NCBI RefSeq assembly: GCF_000773975.1
Contig: NZ_JRUQ01000049.1
Coordinates: 62,001-126,000 of the forward strand
Direction: 5' to 3'
Origin: Erwinia typographi
Lineage (GTDB): Bacteria; Pseudomonadota; Gammaproteobacteria; Enterobacterales; Enterobacteriaceae
DNA: 64,000 bases
The notes under the pieces are model-generated. The model had not been told where the DNA came from. It was given only the letters and a program-made list of their open reading frames with translations, and searched no databases. The position numbers were made by a program, and so were the translations under genes. Positions 8,870-17,903 of this stretch are shown here, in pieces. Numbering within the stretch: position 1 is the first letter of the stretch; every line of letters starts with the position of its first letter.

Positions 8870-9445
8870 ATGATCCTTATTACTGATGCTGCGCAAGAGC
8901 ACTTCGCAAAACTGCTGTCAAAACAGGAAGATGGCACACAAATTCGCGTATTCGTTATCAATCCGGGTACGCCAACGGCCGAATGCGGCGTGTCTTACTG
9001 CCCACCCGATGCGGTAGAAGCCAGCGATACTGAGCTGAAATTTGAGAAGCTGTCCGCTTTTGTTGATGAACTGAGCGCCCCTTATCTGGAAGAAGCGGAA
9101 ATTGATTTCGTCACCGATAATCTGGGCTCCCAGCTGACGCTAAAAGCGCCGAACGCTAAAATGCGTAAGGTCAGCGACGATGCGCCGCTGATTGAACGCG
9201 TTGAATATCAGCTGCAGGCGACCATCAACCCGCAGCTTGCCAGCCACGGCGGCAAGGTTTCCCTGATGGAAATCACCGATGACGGCTTTGCCATCCTGCA
9301 GTTCGGCGGCGGCTGTAACGGCTGTTCAATGGTCGATGTCACGCTGAAAGAAGGCATCGAAAAAGAGCTGCTGACCACCTTCCCCGAGCTGAAAGGCGTG
9401 CGCGATCTGACCGAGCATCAGCGCGGCGAACACTCCTTCTACTGA
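8870..9445 (+). CDS. nfuA: Fe-S cluster carrier protein NfuA
   Basis: NfuA carries [4Fe-4S] clusters to client enzymes, especially under iron limitation or oxidative stress. It has 191 residues, exactly as in E. coli. The N-terminal degenerate A-type (IscA-like) domain has lost the usual cysteine ligands but keeps [15 protein letters not shown]. The C-terminal Nfu domain has the cluster motif CNGC at residues 149-152 in [10 protein letters not shown]. It follows gntX, as in E. coli. Its stop codon directly abuts that of the convergent malQ, and the E. coli gene gntT that normally intervenes is missing. Confidence 0.97.
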   Translation: MILITDAAQEHFAKLLSKQEDGTQIRVFVINPGTPTAECGVSYCPPDAVEASDTELKFEKLSAFVDELSAPYLEEAEIDFVTDNLGSQLTLKAPNAKMRKVSDDAPLIERVEYQLQATINPQLASHGGKVSLMEITDDGFAILQFGGGCNGCSMVDVTLKEGIEKELLTTFPELKGVRDLTEHQRGEHSFY

Positions 9446-11521
9446 TCACCTTTTGCGGCGGCGGCGCTGATGAATATTTTTTATCAGTCGGTTTATCCGC
9501 CGATCCGCAAACATCGCTTCCAGCGTCATGCTTAATTTGCGCCGCCAGTTGGGATATTGATCGGTGGTGCCCGGCACGTTGACCGGTTTTTCCATATCCA
9601 GCCAGTCCTCCAGCTGTAGTCCCAGCAAGGCGCTGCTGCTGTCGGCGATAAAACGCTGCATCCCCCGGTTGAGTTCCGGGGTCATTTTCATCAGGCTGGC
9701 CTTTTTGCCGCTGCTTTTGGGCAGGCAGCCATACTGATGCAGCGCGTTCAGCAAAGCCTGCTTCTGCCTGGCGCGATCCTGATACAGTTTGTGCAGCACA
9801 ACCTTGTCCGGGTAAAGCCCAAGCCGCTCGCCCAGCGCCAGATCTCCGGCATTCCAGAAGCCTCGCAGCGTGGGTAAGTCGTGGGTCGTGGCGCTTGCCA
9901 TTGACTGACGCGGCCAGGCTGCCGGCGAACGATACTGGTCGATATTGTCCTGCTCGAAGTACAGCACTTTCCACGAGTAAATGCCGCCATTACGCAGCAG
10001 CGCGACAATTTCCTGCGGCACGGTTCCCAGATCCTCCCCAATCACCATGCACTGATTTCGCTGGCTTTCCAGCGCGAGGATCGCCAGCAAATCTTCCACG
10101 GGATAATAAACATAGGCGCCGTAATTGGCCGTTTCGCCATAGGGTATCCACCACAGGCGCAGCATCGACATCACATGATCGATTCGCAGCGCGCCGCAGC
10201 TGGCCATATTGGCCCGCAGCAGGTCGATAAATGGCTGATACCCCCTTGCGGTCATTACGTGCGGGTCCATCGGCGGCAGCCCCCAGTTTTGTCCGAGCGG
10301 TCCGAGAATATCCGGCGGGGCGCCCACCGAGGCCCCAAGGCAATAAAGTTCGCGGTCGCTCCAGGTTTCAGCTCCGCCTTCCGCCACGCCAACCGCCAGA
10401 TCGCGGTACAGCCCTATCGGCATTCCGCGCTGCTGACTGAGCTGCCAGCATTCGTCAAACTGCTGGCTGGCAAGCCACTGTAGCCACAGCCAAAAGCGAA
10501 TTTCCTGCTGCTGTTGCTGACAAAACTGCTTCACCTCTTCGGCGTGGGCCTGCCGCAACGTTTTCGGCCAGACGGGCCAGCCCCAGCGGTCGGGATTATC
10601 CGCCAGCATAATGCCGTGCAGCGCATCATAGGCCGCCTGCCAGTAAAGGCTGTCGCCGCCCCCTACGATAAATTCCTCAAAGTGGACGCGGTCAGCATCG
10701 TCATTTTTCCGCCCACAGAAGGCTTGCCACGCATGACGCAGCCCGCCGATCTTCAGCTCGCCAACCAGCGCATAATCAACCCAGTCGCTGCTGCGGGCCT
10801 TCGCCAGCCGTTTTTGGGTACTTTTCTGTTGCCACCAGCGCTGGGCAGCCTTGCCGTGCTGAAAATCCGGCACGGCAGCCACGTCGATATACATCACGTT
10901 CAGCCAGCGTCGCGACGAGGGGCTGTAAGGGCTGGCCTTTTCAGGGCTGGCAGGATAGAGCGCATGAATCGGATTCAGGCCGACAAAGGCCCCGCCACGA
11001 TCGGCTACTCCGGTCAGCAGGCGCTTTAAATCGCCAAAGTCCCCCATGCCCCAGTTCTGCTCTGAACGTACGGTGTAGAGCTGAACGCAGGCACCCCACA
11101 GCTTTTTTCCCTCCAGCAGTTTGAGAGGTTCATAGCAGCGTTTCGGGGCGACAATCACCCGGCACTGCCACTGCTTTTTCCGCTGGCTGAGCTGTAGCTG
11201 GTGATAACCCAAAGCGAGGTTTACGGGCAGTTGAATCGCCTCTCCGGCGCTGACGGATCCCGCATATTCGCGGCCGTTTTCCGTCGTCAGCCGCCACTGA
11301 TATTCCCCTTTTCCCGCCACGTCGAGCCGCAGCGAACGCTTGCGGATAAAAACTTTACAGGGCGGCAGCGGGTCGGGCTTCGCCTTACGCTGTTCCGACA
11401 TGGCCGCCAGCAGGCGCTGGCGGATTTCAAGGCTAATCTCTTCCGGTTCGCCTCTGGCATTAATATATTTCGTCGCAATCCCGGCCGCAGCAGCAGCCAG
11501 CTCGAACGCCTTTCTGTCCAT
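9446..11521 (-). CDS. malQ: 4-alpha-glucanotransferase (amylomaltase)
   Basis: A cytoplasmic GH77 enzyme that disproportionates maltose and maltodextrins, releasing glucose and longer dextrins for MalP. It has 691 residues (E. coli 694). Catalytic residues fall at the E. coli positions: nucleophile Asp448 in ALRIDHVMSM, acid/base Glu496 in VIGEDLG, Asp548 in TTHDLPT. It is the second gene of malPQ, starting 9 bases after malP. The last codon pairs back to back with the nfuA stop (TGATCA), leaving no room for a separate terminator. Confidence 0.97.
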   Translation of the reverse strand: MDRKAFELAAAAAGIATKYINARGEPEEISLEIRQRLLAAMSEQRKAKPDPLPPCKVFIRKRSLRLDVAGKGEYQWRLTTENGREYAGSVSAGEAIQLPVNLALGYHQLQLSQRKKQWQCRVIVAPKRCYEPLKLLEGKKLWGACVQLYTVRSEQNWGMGDFGDLKRLLTGVADRGGAFVGLNPIHALYPASPEKASPYSPSSRRWLNVMYIDVAAVPDFQHGKAAQRWWQQKSTQKRLAKARSSDWVDYALVGELKIGGLRHAWQAFCGRKNDDADRVHFEEFIVGGGDSLYWQAAYDALHGIMLADNPDRWGWPVWPKTLRQAHAEEVKQFCQQQQQEIRFWLWLQWLASQQFDECWQLSQQRGMPIGLYRDLAVGVAEGGAETWSDRELYCLGASVGAPPDILGPLGQNWGLPPMDPHVMTARGYQPFIDLLRANMASCGALRIDHVMSMLRLWWIPYGETANYGAYVYYPVEDLLAILALESQRNQCMVIGEDLGTVPQEIVALLRNGGIYSWKVLYFEQDNIDQYRSPAAWPRQSMASATTHDLPTLRGFWNAGDLALGERLGLYPDKVVLHKLYQDRARQKQALLNALHQYGCLPKSSGKKASLMKMTPELNRGMQRFIADSSSALLGLQLEDWLDMEKPVNVPGTTDQYPNWRRKLSMTLEAMFADRRINRLIKNIHQRRRRKR

Positions 11522-11530
11522 CGCGGCTCC

Positions 11531-13930
11531 TTAGCGCTTCGCCTGCCAGATTCGCTGCTGATAATCGCGGATCGACCGATCCGAACTGAAGAGGCCGGTG
11601 CGGGCCGTATTCAAAATGGCGGCGCGGGTCCAGCCCTCGCTATCGCGCCACAGCGTCTCCACCCGCTTTTGGGCTTCGATATAGCTGGCGAAGTCCGCCA
11701 GCACCAGCCAGGGATCGCCCCCTTTCCCCAGGCTGCTGAGCATCAGGTCAAAGGCGTGCTTGTCGCCGTCGCTGAAGAAGCCTTTTTCCAGCTCTTTCAG
11801 CAGGCCGTCGAGGTGCTTATCCTTTTTGCGCAGCTTTTGCGGTGAATAACCTCCGGCTTTCAGCGCCTTCACCTCATCAACAGAGTGGCCGAAAATAAAG
11901 ATGTTCTCCTCGCCAACCTGTTCAGCTATCTCTACGTTGGCCCCGTCAAGGGTGCCGATGGTCAATGCGCCGTTCAGCGCCAGCTTCATGTTGCCCGTGC
12001 CGGAAGCCTCGTAACCCGCGGTGGAAATTTGTTCTGACAGATCCGCCGCCGGGATCATCAGCTCAGCCGCGGTAATCCGGTAGTCGGGAATAAACACCAC
12101 TTTCAGCCTGTCGCCGACCAGCGGATCGTTGTTAATTTTTTCGGCCACCTTGTTGATGGCATAGATGATATTTTTCGCAAGGTAGTAGCCCGGAGCCGCC
12201 TTGGCGCCAAACAGAAACACTCGCGGAATAACGTCCTTATTGGGATGATCGCGCAGCGTTTTATAGCAGTGCAGAATATGCAGTAGCCCCAGGTGCTGGC
12301 GCTTGTATTCGTGCAGACGCTTGATTTGCACATCGAACAGCGCCTTCGGGTTAACCTCTATCCCGGTCAACTGCCTGATATAGTCGGCCAGCCGGACCTT
12401 GTTATCATGCTTGATCTGGCGGTAGCGCTTGCGAAAGGCTTTGTTATCGGCAAACGGTTCCAGCCCTTTTAGCTGGTCAAGATGGTTAGCCCATTCCACC
12501 TTCAGCGTTTCATCAATCAGCCCGGCCAGCGCAGGATTACACTGCTTCAGCCAGCGGCGCGGAGTGATGCCGTTGGTGACGTTATGGAATTTATTCGGCC
12601 ACAGCTGGTGATATTCCGGGAACAGATCCTTGACCACCAGCTCAGAGTGCAGCGCCGCCACGCCGTTGACCGCAAAGCCGCCGACCACGCAGAGATTCGC
12701 CATCCGCAGCTGATGGTCGTAAAGCACCGCCAGCTTTTCCCACTTCGCCTCATCCCCCGGCCAGTGCCGATCCACCACTTTTTTAAAGCGCTTATTAATC
12801 TCATTCACAATCATAAAGTGACGCGGCAGCAGAGCGCGAAACAGCCGCTGATCCCAGCGTTCCAGCGCTTCCGGCATCAGCGTATGGTTGGTGTAAGCGA
12901 AGGTTTTACTGGTGATGGCCCAGGCCTCGTCCCAGCCCAGCTGATGCTCGTCGAGCAGAACGCGCAGCATCTCCGGAATGGCGAGGGTGGGATGGGTATC
13001 GTTAAGCTGGATGACTTCGTATTCAGCAAGTTCGGTAATTTTTCGCCCGGCGAGATGGTGACGACGCAAAATATCGGCCACCGAGCAGGCGCACTGGAAG
13101 TACTGCTGCATCAGGCGTAGCCGCTTACCATCCTGATGATTATCATTGGGATAGAGCACTTTCGTCAGTTTATCCGCATCAATCCCCTGCTGCTCCGCCT
13201 TTAGAAACTTGCCGTCGTTAAACAGGGTCAAATCGAAAGGATGGCGGTGGCTGGCCTGCCAGAGCCTTAGCGGCTGGGTCACGCCGTTGCGGTAGCCGGT
13301 AACGGGAAGATCCCAGGCCTCGCCGCGCAGCGTAACCGCAGGCTCCCAGCGGAAGCCGCTGCCGTTTTTAACCACCCTGCCACTCAGGCCGACCTCCACA
13401 TCCAGCGCGGCATTATGGCGGAACCACGGATAGCGGCTGCGGTGCCAGTCATCCGGCGCTTCGTGCTGCTGCCCATCGTCAAAGGACTGACGGAACAGGC
13501 CGTACTGGTAGTTCAGCCCGTAGCCGATAGCCGGTTGCCCAACGGTAGCCATTGAATCCAGGTAGCAGGCCGCCAGTCGCCCCAATCCTCCGTTGCCCAG
13601 CGCGGGATCGACCTCTTCCTCCAGCAACTCGCTCAGGTCGCACTGGTACTTAGCCAGGCTCGCTTTCACCTCGTCATACCAGCCCAGGTTCAGCAGGTTG
13701 TTACCGGTCAGCCTGCCGATCAAAAATTCCATCGAGATATAGTTCACATGGCGCTGTTTCTTCGCAGGTTTCGCCACCGGCAGCACGGCCAGCATTTCGG
13801 CCAGCGCGCCGCTGAGGGCTTGCCACCACTGATGAGGCGTCATTTCACTGGCTGAAGCTAAACCGAGGTGCTGCCACTGACGCGTCAGCGCGGCGTCAAA
13901 TCGGGCCTGATTAAATTTCTGTTGCGACAT
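11531..13930 (-). CDS. malP: Maltodextrin phosphorylase
   Basis: A PLP-dependent GT35 phosphorylase that releases glucose-1-phosphate from maltodextrins. It has 799 residues (E. coli 797). Family signatures: [16 protein letters not shown] in the N-terminal half and the PLP-lysine segment [15 protein letters not shown] near the C-terminus. It is clearly distinct from the glycogen phosphorylase encoded at 17904-20351, having a shorter N-terminal segment. AAGGAAG precedes the ATG. In E. coli, MalT activates malPQ and malT lies divergently next to it. Here the neighbour is glpR, malT is absent, and no clear MalT box (GGGGAKGAGG) is seen in the 162 bases upstream. Confidence 0.97.
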   Translation of the reverse strand: MSQQKFNQARFDAALTRQWQHLGLASASEMTPHQWWQALSGALAEMLAVLPVAKPAKKQRHVNYISMEFLIGRLTGNNLLNLGWYDEVKASLAKYQCDLSELLEEEVDPALGNGGLGRLAACYLDSMATVGQPAIGYGLNYQYGLFRQSFDDGQQHEAPDDWHRSRYPWFRHNAALDVEVGLSGRVVKNGSGFRWEPAVTLRGEAWDLPVTGYRNGVTQPLRLWQASHRHPFDLTLFNDGKFLKAEQQGIDADKLTKVLYPNDNHQDGKRLRLMQQYFQCACSVADILRRHHLAGRKITELAEYEVIQLNDTHPTLAIPEMLRVLLDEHQLGWDEAWAITSKTFAYTNHTLMPEALERWDQRLFRALLPRHFMIVNEINKRFKKVVDRHWPGDEAKWEKLAVLYDHQLRMANLCVVGGFAVNGVAALHSELVVKDLFPEYHQLWPNKFHNVTNGITPRRWLKQCNPALAGLIDETLKVEWANHLDQLKGLEPFADNKAFRKRYRQIKHDNKVRLADYIRQLTGIEVNPKALFDVQIKRLHEYKRQHLGLLHILHCYKTLRDHPNKDVIPRVFLFGAKAAPGYYLAKNIIYAINKVAEKINNDPLVGDRLKVVFIPDYRITAAELMIPAADLSEQISTAGYEASGTGNMKLALNGALTIGTLDGANVEIAEQVGEENIFIFGHSVDEVKALKAGGYSPQKLRKKDKHLDGLLKELEKGFFSDGDKHAFDLMLSSLGKGGDPWLVLADFASYIEAQKRVETLWRDSEGWTRAAILNTARTGLFSSDRSIRDYQQRIWQAKR

Positions 13931-14041
13931 ACCGCTTCCTTCTTAAAAGGGAAAAAGGGCAAAGTGCAAAGGGGCTAACGACTCTTACAGTTAAGACCGG
14001 AACAGAAAAAAAAGCTCACCGAAGGCAAAGATAAACTTGAA

Positions 14042-14074
14042 ACAAAAGAAGAAAGGTCGCGGCGTCCCTGCCGC
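14042..14074 (-). terminator. Possible terminator of the glpEGR operon
   Basis: On the minus strand, GCGGC (14074-14070) and GCCGC (14063-14059) form a short G+C stem, followed by a pyrimidine run rich in T down to about 14042. The stretch lies 19 bases after the glpR stop and before malP. Confidence 0.4.
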
Positions 14075-14092
14075 TTCAGGCCGTCGTGCGGT

Positions 14093-14851
14093 TCAGCACA
14101 GTTCCAGATGGACTTCGTGCTGCTCGATGGTTTTCATCACGCCAGGCGGCGGTATTTCATCGGTAAAGAGGTAGTCGATCAGGCTCATATTGCCGAGGTT
14201 CACCATCGCATTGCGACCGAACTTCGAGTGGTCCGCGACCAGCATCACACAGCGTGAATTTTCGATAATAGCCCGCTTGGTGCGCACTTCGTGGTAGTCG
14301 AAGTCCAGCAGCGAGCCATCCATATCGATGCCGCTGATGCCCAAAATGCCGTAGTCCAGGCGGAACTGCGAGATATAGTCCAGCGTGGCTTCGCCCATGA
14401 TCCCGCCATCACGCGTCCTGACCTCTCCCCCGGCGACGATCAGGCTGAAATCGGGTTTCGACATCAGCAGCATCGCCACGTTGAGATTGTTGGTCACCAC
14501 CCGCAGGTTGGCGTGATTCAACAGCGCGTGGGCCACCGCTTCCGGCGTGGTGCCGATGTCGATAAACAGCGAGGCCCCGTCAGGGATCTGGCTGGCTACG
14601 CGCTGAGCAATGCGGGCCTTTTCCGCCGACCACATCATTTTACGATCCTGCCAGGCGGTATTTTCCGAGCTGGACGGCAGCGCGGCACCGCCGTGGTGGC
14701 GCTGAATTTTATTCTGTTCAGCCAACTCGTTCAGATCGCGACGAATGGTTTGCGGGCTGACGGTAAAATGATCCACCAGCTCTTCTGTACTGACATATCC
14801 CTGACGACGCACCAGCTCAATAATGGCGTCATGACGCTGTGTTTGCTTCAC
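14093..14851 (-). CDS. glpR: Glycerol-3-phosphate regulon repressor
   Basis: A DeoR-family repressor that controls glycerol and glycerol-3-phosphate genes and is released by glycerol-3-phosphate. It has 252 residues, as in E. coli. The N-terminal helix-turn-helix lies around residues 18-40 (VSTEELVDHFTVSPQTIRRD). The sugar-phosphate-sensing domain shows DIGTTPEAVAHALL and AGGEVRTRDGGI. It is the last gene of glpE-glpG-glpR, 38 bases after glpG. A matching operator lies at 16286-16305 in front of glpD. Confidence 0.97.
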   Translation of the reverse strand: MKQTQRHDAIIELVRRQGYVSTEELVDHFTVSPQTIRRDLNELAEQNKIQRHHGGAALPSSSENTAWQDRKMMWSAEKARIAQRVASQIPDGASLFIDIGTTPEAVAHALLNHANLRVVTNNLNVAMLLMSKPDFSLIVAGGEVRTRDGGIMGEATLDYISQFRLDYGILGISGIDMDGSLLDFDYHEVRTKRAIIENSRCVMLVADHSKFGRNAMVNLGNMSLIDYLFTDEIPPPGVMKTIEQHEVHLELC

Positions 14852-14889
14852 AAAACTCTCCTGTCCGGGCGTCCCTGCGGATTATTGCA

Positions 14890-15714
14890 CTAGGATTTTT
14901 TTATCCGTCTGGTATCGACGAAGGCCATTGCCAGACCGACCAGCAGGCCGGTGACGTGGGCTGCGTTAGCGATAGACAGGCCGAACCAGCCCATATAGCC
15001 CACCACCAGCCAGACTACCGCAAAGGCCATCAGCCCACGTTCAAGGAAGATACCGCTCTCCGGGTCGCGCTCGCCTCTGAGCCACGAATACCCCATCAGG
15101 GCGTAGACCGCACCTGACAGTCCGCCAAACATCATGCCGCTGTATTTTGACTGCATCCAGCCACTGAGCAGCGCAGAAATCAGCAGAATGACAAACAGCT
15201 TGCCGCTGCCCAGGCGTTTTTCCACCGCCCCGCCCAGGTACCACCACCACATCAGGTTAAAGGTGATATGCAGAAGGGAGAAGTGCAGCAGCGCGTGGGT
15301 AAACCAGCGCCACAGTTGGAAATGCTGGTCCTCACCGGGCCATGCCAGCCAGCTCATTACCACCTGGTCGCCCATCACCTGCATCAGGATATAGACCAGA
15401 ATGCACACCACCATCACGCTCAGCGTCAGCGGCCCCGCGCGCTGGAGAATATTGGTCATCAGCGATGAGCCCTGATAATGGATGCCGCTGGAGGTGGTGC
15501 CAGAGTGCCAGCTGGCCGCCTGATAGCGAGGATGGTTAGGATCGCGGATAAACTGACTAAGTTCGTTTTCGACCAGATTCACTTTCGAATCATCATCCAG
15601 CCAGACCGTGTAGTGATTATCATGCTCCACGCGCAGCGTGACGCCGCGGGTAGCCATATAGTCCACGAAGGCCTGCGCCATGCGGGGATTGGAGAATTCG
15701 GTGATGCGCATCAT
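14890..15714 (-). CDS. glpG: Rhomboid intramembrane serine protease GlpG
   Basis: A rhomboid protease of the inner membrane with a cytoplasmic N-terminal domain (residues 1-85) and six transmembrane helices. It has 274 residues (E. coli 276). The catalytic dyad is Ser200 in [12 protein letters not shown] and His253 in ANAAHVTG. The [19 protein letters not shown] stretch on TM2/L1 is well conserved. It is the middle gene of glpEGR. The role in glycerol metabolism is unproven and the position is conserved across enterics. Two consecutive ATGs make the start uncertain by one residue. Confidence 0.97.
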   Translation of the reverse strand: MMRITEFSNPRMAQAFVDYMATRGVTLRVEHDNHYTVWLDDDSKVNLVENELSQFIRDPNHPRYQAASWHSGTTSSGIHYQGSSLMTNILQRAGPLTLSVMVVCILVYILMQVMGDQVVMSWLAWPGEDQHFQLWRWFTHALLHFSLLHITFNLMWWWYLGGAVEKRLGSGKLFVILLISALLSGWMQSKYSGMMFGGLSGAVYALMGYSWLRGERDPESGIFLERGLMAFAVVWLVVGYMGWFGLSIANAAHVTGLLVGLAMAFVDTRRIKKS

Positions 15715-15779
15715 AGCCGTTGAAAATCCCTGTTAATTATCACGAAAGAACAGTATACCGCACTGTTTCAGTGGCGTGG

Positions 15780-16109
15780 TTAAAGCGTAGCGGCATCGAC
15801 CTGCTGGGGAAACACCGTGCGCCAGGCTTCAAAGCCACCATCAATGCTGTAGACCTGCTCAAAACCCTGGCTAAGAAGATACTGTGCGGCACTTTTGCTG
15901 CTGTTGCCGTGATAGCACATTACCAGCACCGGCGTAGCAAAATCCGACCGGGCAATAAAGCTGTGCAGCGAGTCGTTGCTCAGGTGAAACGCTCCGCTGG
16001 CGTGAGCGGAGGCATAGCTTTGCGGATCGCGGATATCAACCAGCTGCGCGCCGTGGTCGCTAAGCTGCGCCTGGGCCTGATGCACGCTGATGCACTCAAA
16101 TTGTTCCAT
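15780..16109 (-). CDS. glpE: Thiosulfate sulfurtransferase GlpE
   Basis: A single-domain cytoplasmic rhodanese that transfers sulfur from thiosulfate to cyanide or thioredoxin. It has 109 residues (E. coli 108), with the active-site loop CYHGNSSK and catalytic Cys65. The open frame runs upstream to 16211, but the ATG at 16109 gives the family N-terminus MEQFECISV, so that start is used. It is first in glpEGR and divergent from glpD. Confidence 0.95.
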   Translation of the reverse strand: MEQFECISVHQAQAQLSDHGAQLVDIRDPQSYASAHASGAFHLSNDSLHSFIARSDFATPVLVMCYHGNSSKSAAQYLLSQGFEQVYSIDGGFEAWRTVFPQQVDAATL

Positions 16110-16211
16110 GGTGGGTTCTCTCAAAGTGAGACAAATAAGCGTCATTGTAACGCGAAGGCAGCCTGGAATAACCCGAGAAGTTGCGAGGTTAATCGGCTTT
16201 TCTTTGCTCAA

Positions 16212-16233
16212 TTATGTTACCTACATCACGCAT
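16212..16233 (+). promoter_or_regulatory. CRP-cAMP site between glpE and glpD
   Basis: TGTTA-N6-TCACG in a symmetric 22-bp context matches the CRP consensus TGTGA-N6-TCACA with one mismatch in each half. Its centre is about 72 bases before the inferred glpD start point. CRP activation of glpD is known in E. coli. Confidence 0.65.
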
Positions 16234-16282
16234 AAATGTTTTTATTCGGTTAAGGCTGGCGTCGATGTGCGATTACGATTAT

Positions 16283-16325
16283 TATAATGCTCGAAAACGA
16301 ACATTAAAGAACTATTCCGAACATC
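16283..16325 (+). promoter_or_regulatory. glpD -10 element and GlpR operators
   Basis: The -10 hexamer TATAAT (16283-16288) overlaps a GlpR operator at 16286-16305 (AATGCTCGAA then AACGAACATT), which matches the 20-bp consensus WATGTTCGWTAWCGAACATW at nearly every position. A second, weaker operator follows directly at 16306-16325, with a good right half (CGAACAT). Tandem operators over and just past the -10 fit repression by blocking polymerase. No good -35 is seen, as expected for a CRP-helped promoter. Confidence 0.8.
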
Positions 16326-16337
16326 GGAGGAGATGAC

Positions 16338-17846
16338 GTGGAAACCAAAGACTTGATCGTAATCGGCGGCGGCATCAACGGCGCTGGTATTGCAGCAGAT
16401 GCTGCAGGACGCGGCCTGTCTGTGCTGATGCTGGAAGCGCAAGACCTGGCCTGCGCGACCTCTTCCGCCAGTTCAAAATTGATCCACGGCGGCCTGCGCT
16501 ACCTGGAACACTACGAATTCCGCCTGGTCAGCGAAGCGTTGGCCGAGCGTGAGGTGCTGCTGAAGATGGCCCCTCACATTGCTTTCCCAATGCGCTTTCG
16601 TCTGCCGCACCGCCCGCATCTGCGTCCGGCATGGATGATCCGCATCGGCCTGTTTATGTATGATCACCTTGGCAAACGCACCAGCCTGCCGGGCAGTAAA
16701 AGTTTGCGTTTTGGCTCAGACTCGGTGTTAAAGTCTGAAATCGTGCGCGGTTTCGAATATTCCGACTGCTGGGTTGACGATGCGCGCCTAGTGGTGCTCA
16801 ACGCACAGGAAGTTGAGAAACGCGGCGGCGAGGTGCGTACGCGCACTAAGGTGACCCGCGCCTGGCGTGAAAATGGCCTGTGGATGGTGGAAGCCGAAGA
16901 CATCGACAGCGGCAAAACCTTTACCTGGCGTGCTAAAGGCCTGGTGAACGCGGCGGGTCCGTGGGTAAAACAGCTGTTTGACGATAGCCTGAAGCTGAAG
17001 TCGCCTTACGGTATCCGCCTGATTAAAGGTAGCCATATCGTGGTGCCACGCGTTCATACGCAGAAACAGGCTTACATCCTGCAAAACGAAGACCACCGTA
17101 TTGTCTTTGTGATCCCGTGGATGGACGAGTTTTCCATTATCGGCACCACTGACGTGGAGTATAAAGGCGATCCGAAAAACGTCCATATCGACGATAACGA
17201 GACGGAATACCTGCTGAACGTGTTTAACAACCACTTTAAAAAGTCGCTCGGCAAAGAGGATATCGTCTGGTCTTATTCCGGCGTACGACCGCTGTGTGAT
17301 GACGAGTCCGATTCACCGCAGGCGATCACCCGTGATTACACCCTTGACGTGCATGATGATAACGGCCAGGCTCCGCTGCTGTCCGTCTTTGGCGGCAAGC
17401 TCACCACTTACCGTAAGCTGGCTGAAGCGGCGATGGAAAAGCTGGCTAAATACTATCCGAAAGCCGGTCCGGCCTGGACCAAAACCTGCGTTCTACCGGG
17501 CGGAGACATCGCCGGTACGCGTGAAGACTATGCCGCCAGCCTGCGCCGCCGCTACCCCTTCATTACCGAAGGCATGGCGCGCCACTACGCCCGCACCTAC
17601 GGCAGCAGTACCGAAAAGCTGCTGGGCGAAGCGAAAAGCCTGGAAGATTTAGGCGAGCTGTTTGGTCACCACTTTTATGAAGCCGAACTGCGTTATCAGG
17701 TGGAAAATGAGTGGGTGCGCGAACAGGACGATGCCCTGTGGCGCCGGACTAAAACGGGCATGTGGCTGAACGAAGAGCAGCGCGCCCGCGTAGGCGAATG
17801 GCTGGCCCACCACGCGAAAAAACCTGCGTTGTCGCTGGCCTCTTAA
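16338..17846 (+). CDS. glpD: Aerobic glycerol-3-phosphate dehydrogenase
   Basis: A membrane-associated FAD enzyme that oxidises sn-glycerol-3-phosphate to dihydroxyacetone phosphate and passes electrons to the quinone pool. It has 502 residues (E. coli 501). The Rossmann FAD motif is at the N-terminus (LIVIGGGINGAGIAADAAGR), and the family signatures SSKLIHGGLRYLE and IRLIKGSHIVVPR follow. The start is GTG at 16338, placed 7 bases after GGAGGAG and giving METKDL as in E. coli. It is regulated by the GlpR and CRP sites upstream and ends at a strong terminator. Confidence 0.97.
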   Translation: METKDLIVIGGGINGAGIAADAAGRGLSVLMLEAQDLACATSSASSKLIHGGLRYLEHYEFRLVSEALAEREVLLKMAPHIAFPMRFRLPHRPHLRPAWMIRIGLFMYDHLGKRTSLPGSKSLRFGSDSVLKSEIVRGFEYSDCWVDDARLVVLNAQEVEKRGGEVRTRTKVTRAWRENGLWMVEAEDIDSGKTFTWRAKGLVNAAGPWVKQLFDDSLKLKSPYGIRLIKGSHIVVPRVHTQKQAYILQNEDHRIVFVIPWMDEFSIIGTTDVEYKGDPKNVHIDDNETEYLLNVFNNHFKKSLGKEDIVWSYSGVRPLCDDESDSPQAITRDYTLDVHDDNGQAPLLSVFGGKLTTYRKLAEAAMEKLAKYYPKAGPAWTKTCVLPGGDIAGTREDYAASLRRRYPFITEGMARHYARTYGSSTEKLLGEAKSLEDLGELFGHHFYEAELRYQVENEWVREQDDALWRRTKTGMWLNEEQRARVGEWLAHHAKKPALSLAS

Positions 17847-17861
17847 CGACAGGCAAGGCGA

Positions 17862-17893
17862 AAAAAAAGGGCGGAAGAGATTCCGCCCTTTTA
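17862..17893. terminator. Bidirectional terminator between glpD and glgP
   Basis: AAAGGGCGGAA (17866-17876) pairs with TTCCGCCCTTT (17881-17891) around a GAGA loop. An A-run lies on the left and a short T-run on the right. It serves convergent glpD and glgP. Confidence 0.85.
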
Positions 17894-17903
17894 CCTTTCT
17901 GGT

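Noticed and set aside
16109-16211. Extended N-terminus for glpE
   Set aside because: The 34 extra residues would run through the promoter region and include the edge of the CRP site. The family starts at the ATG at 16109.
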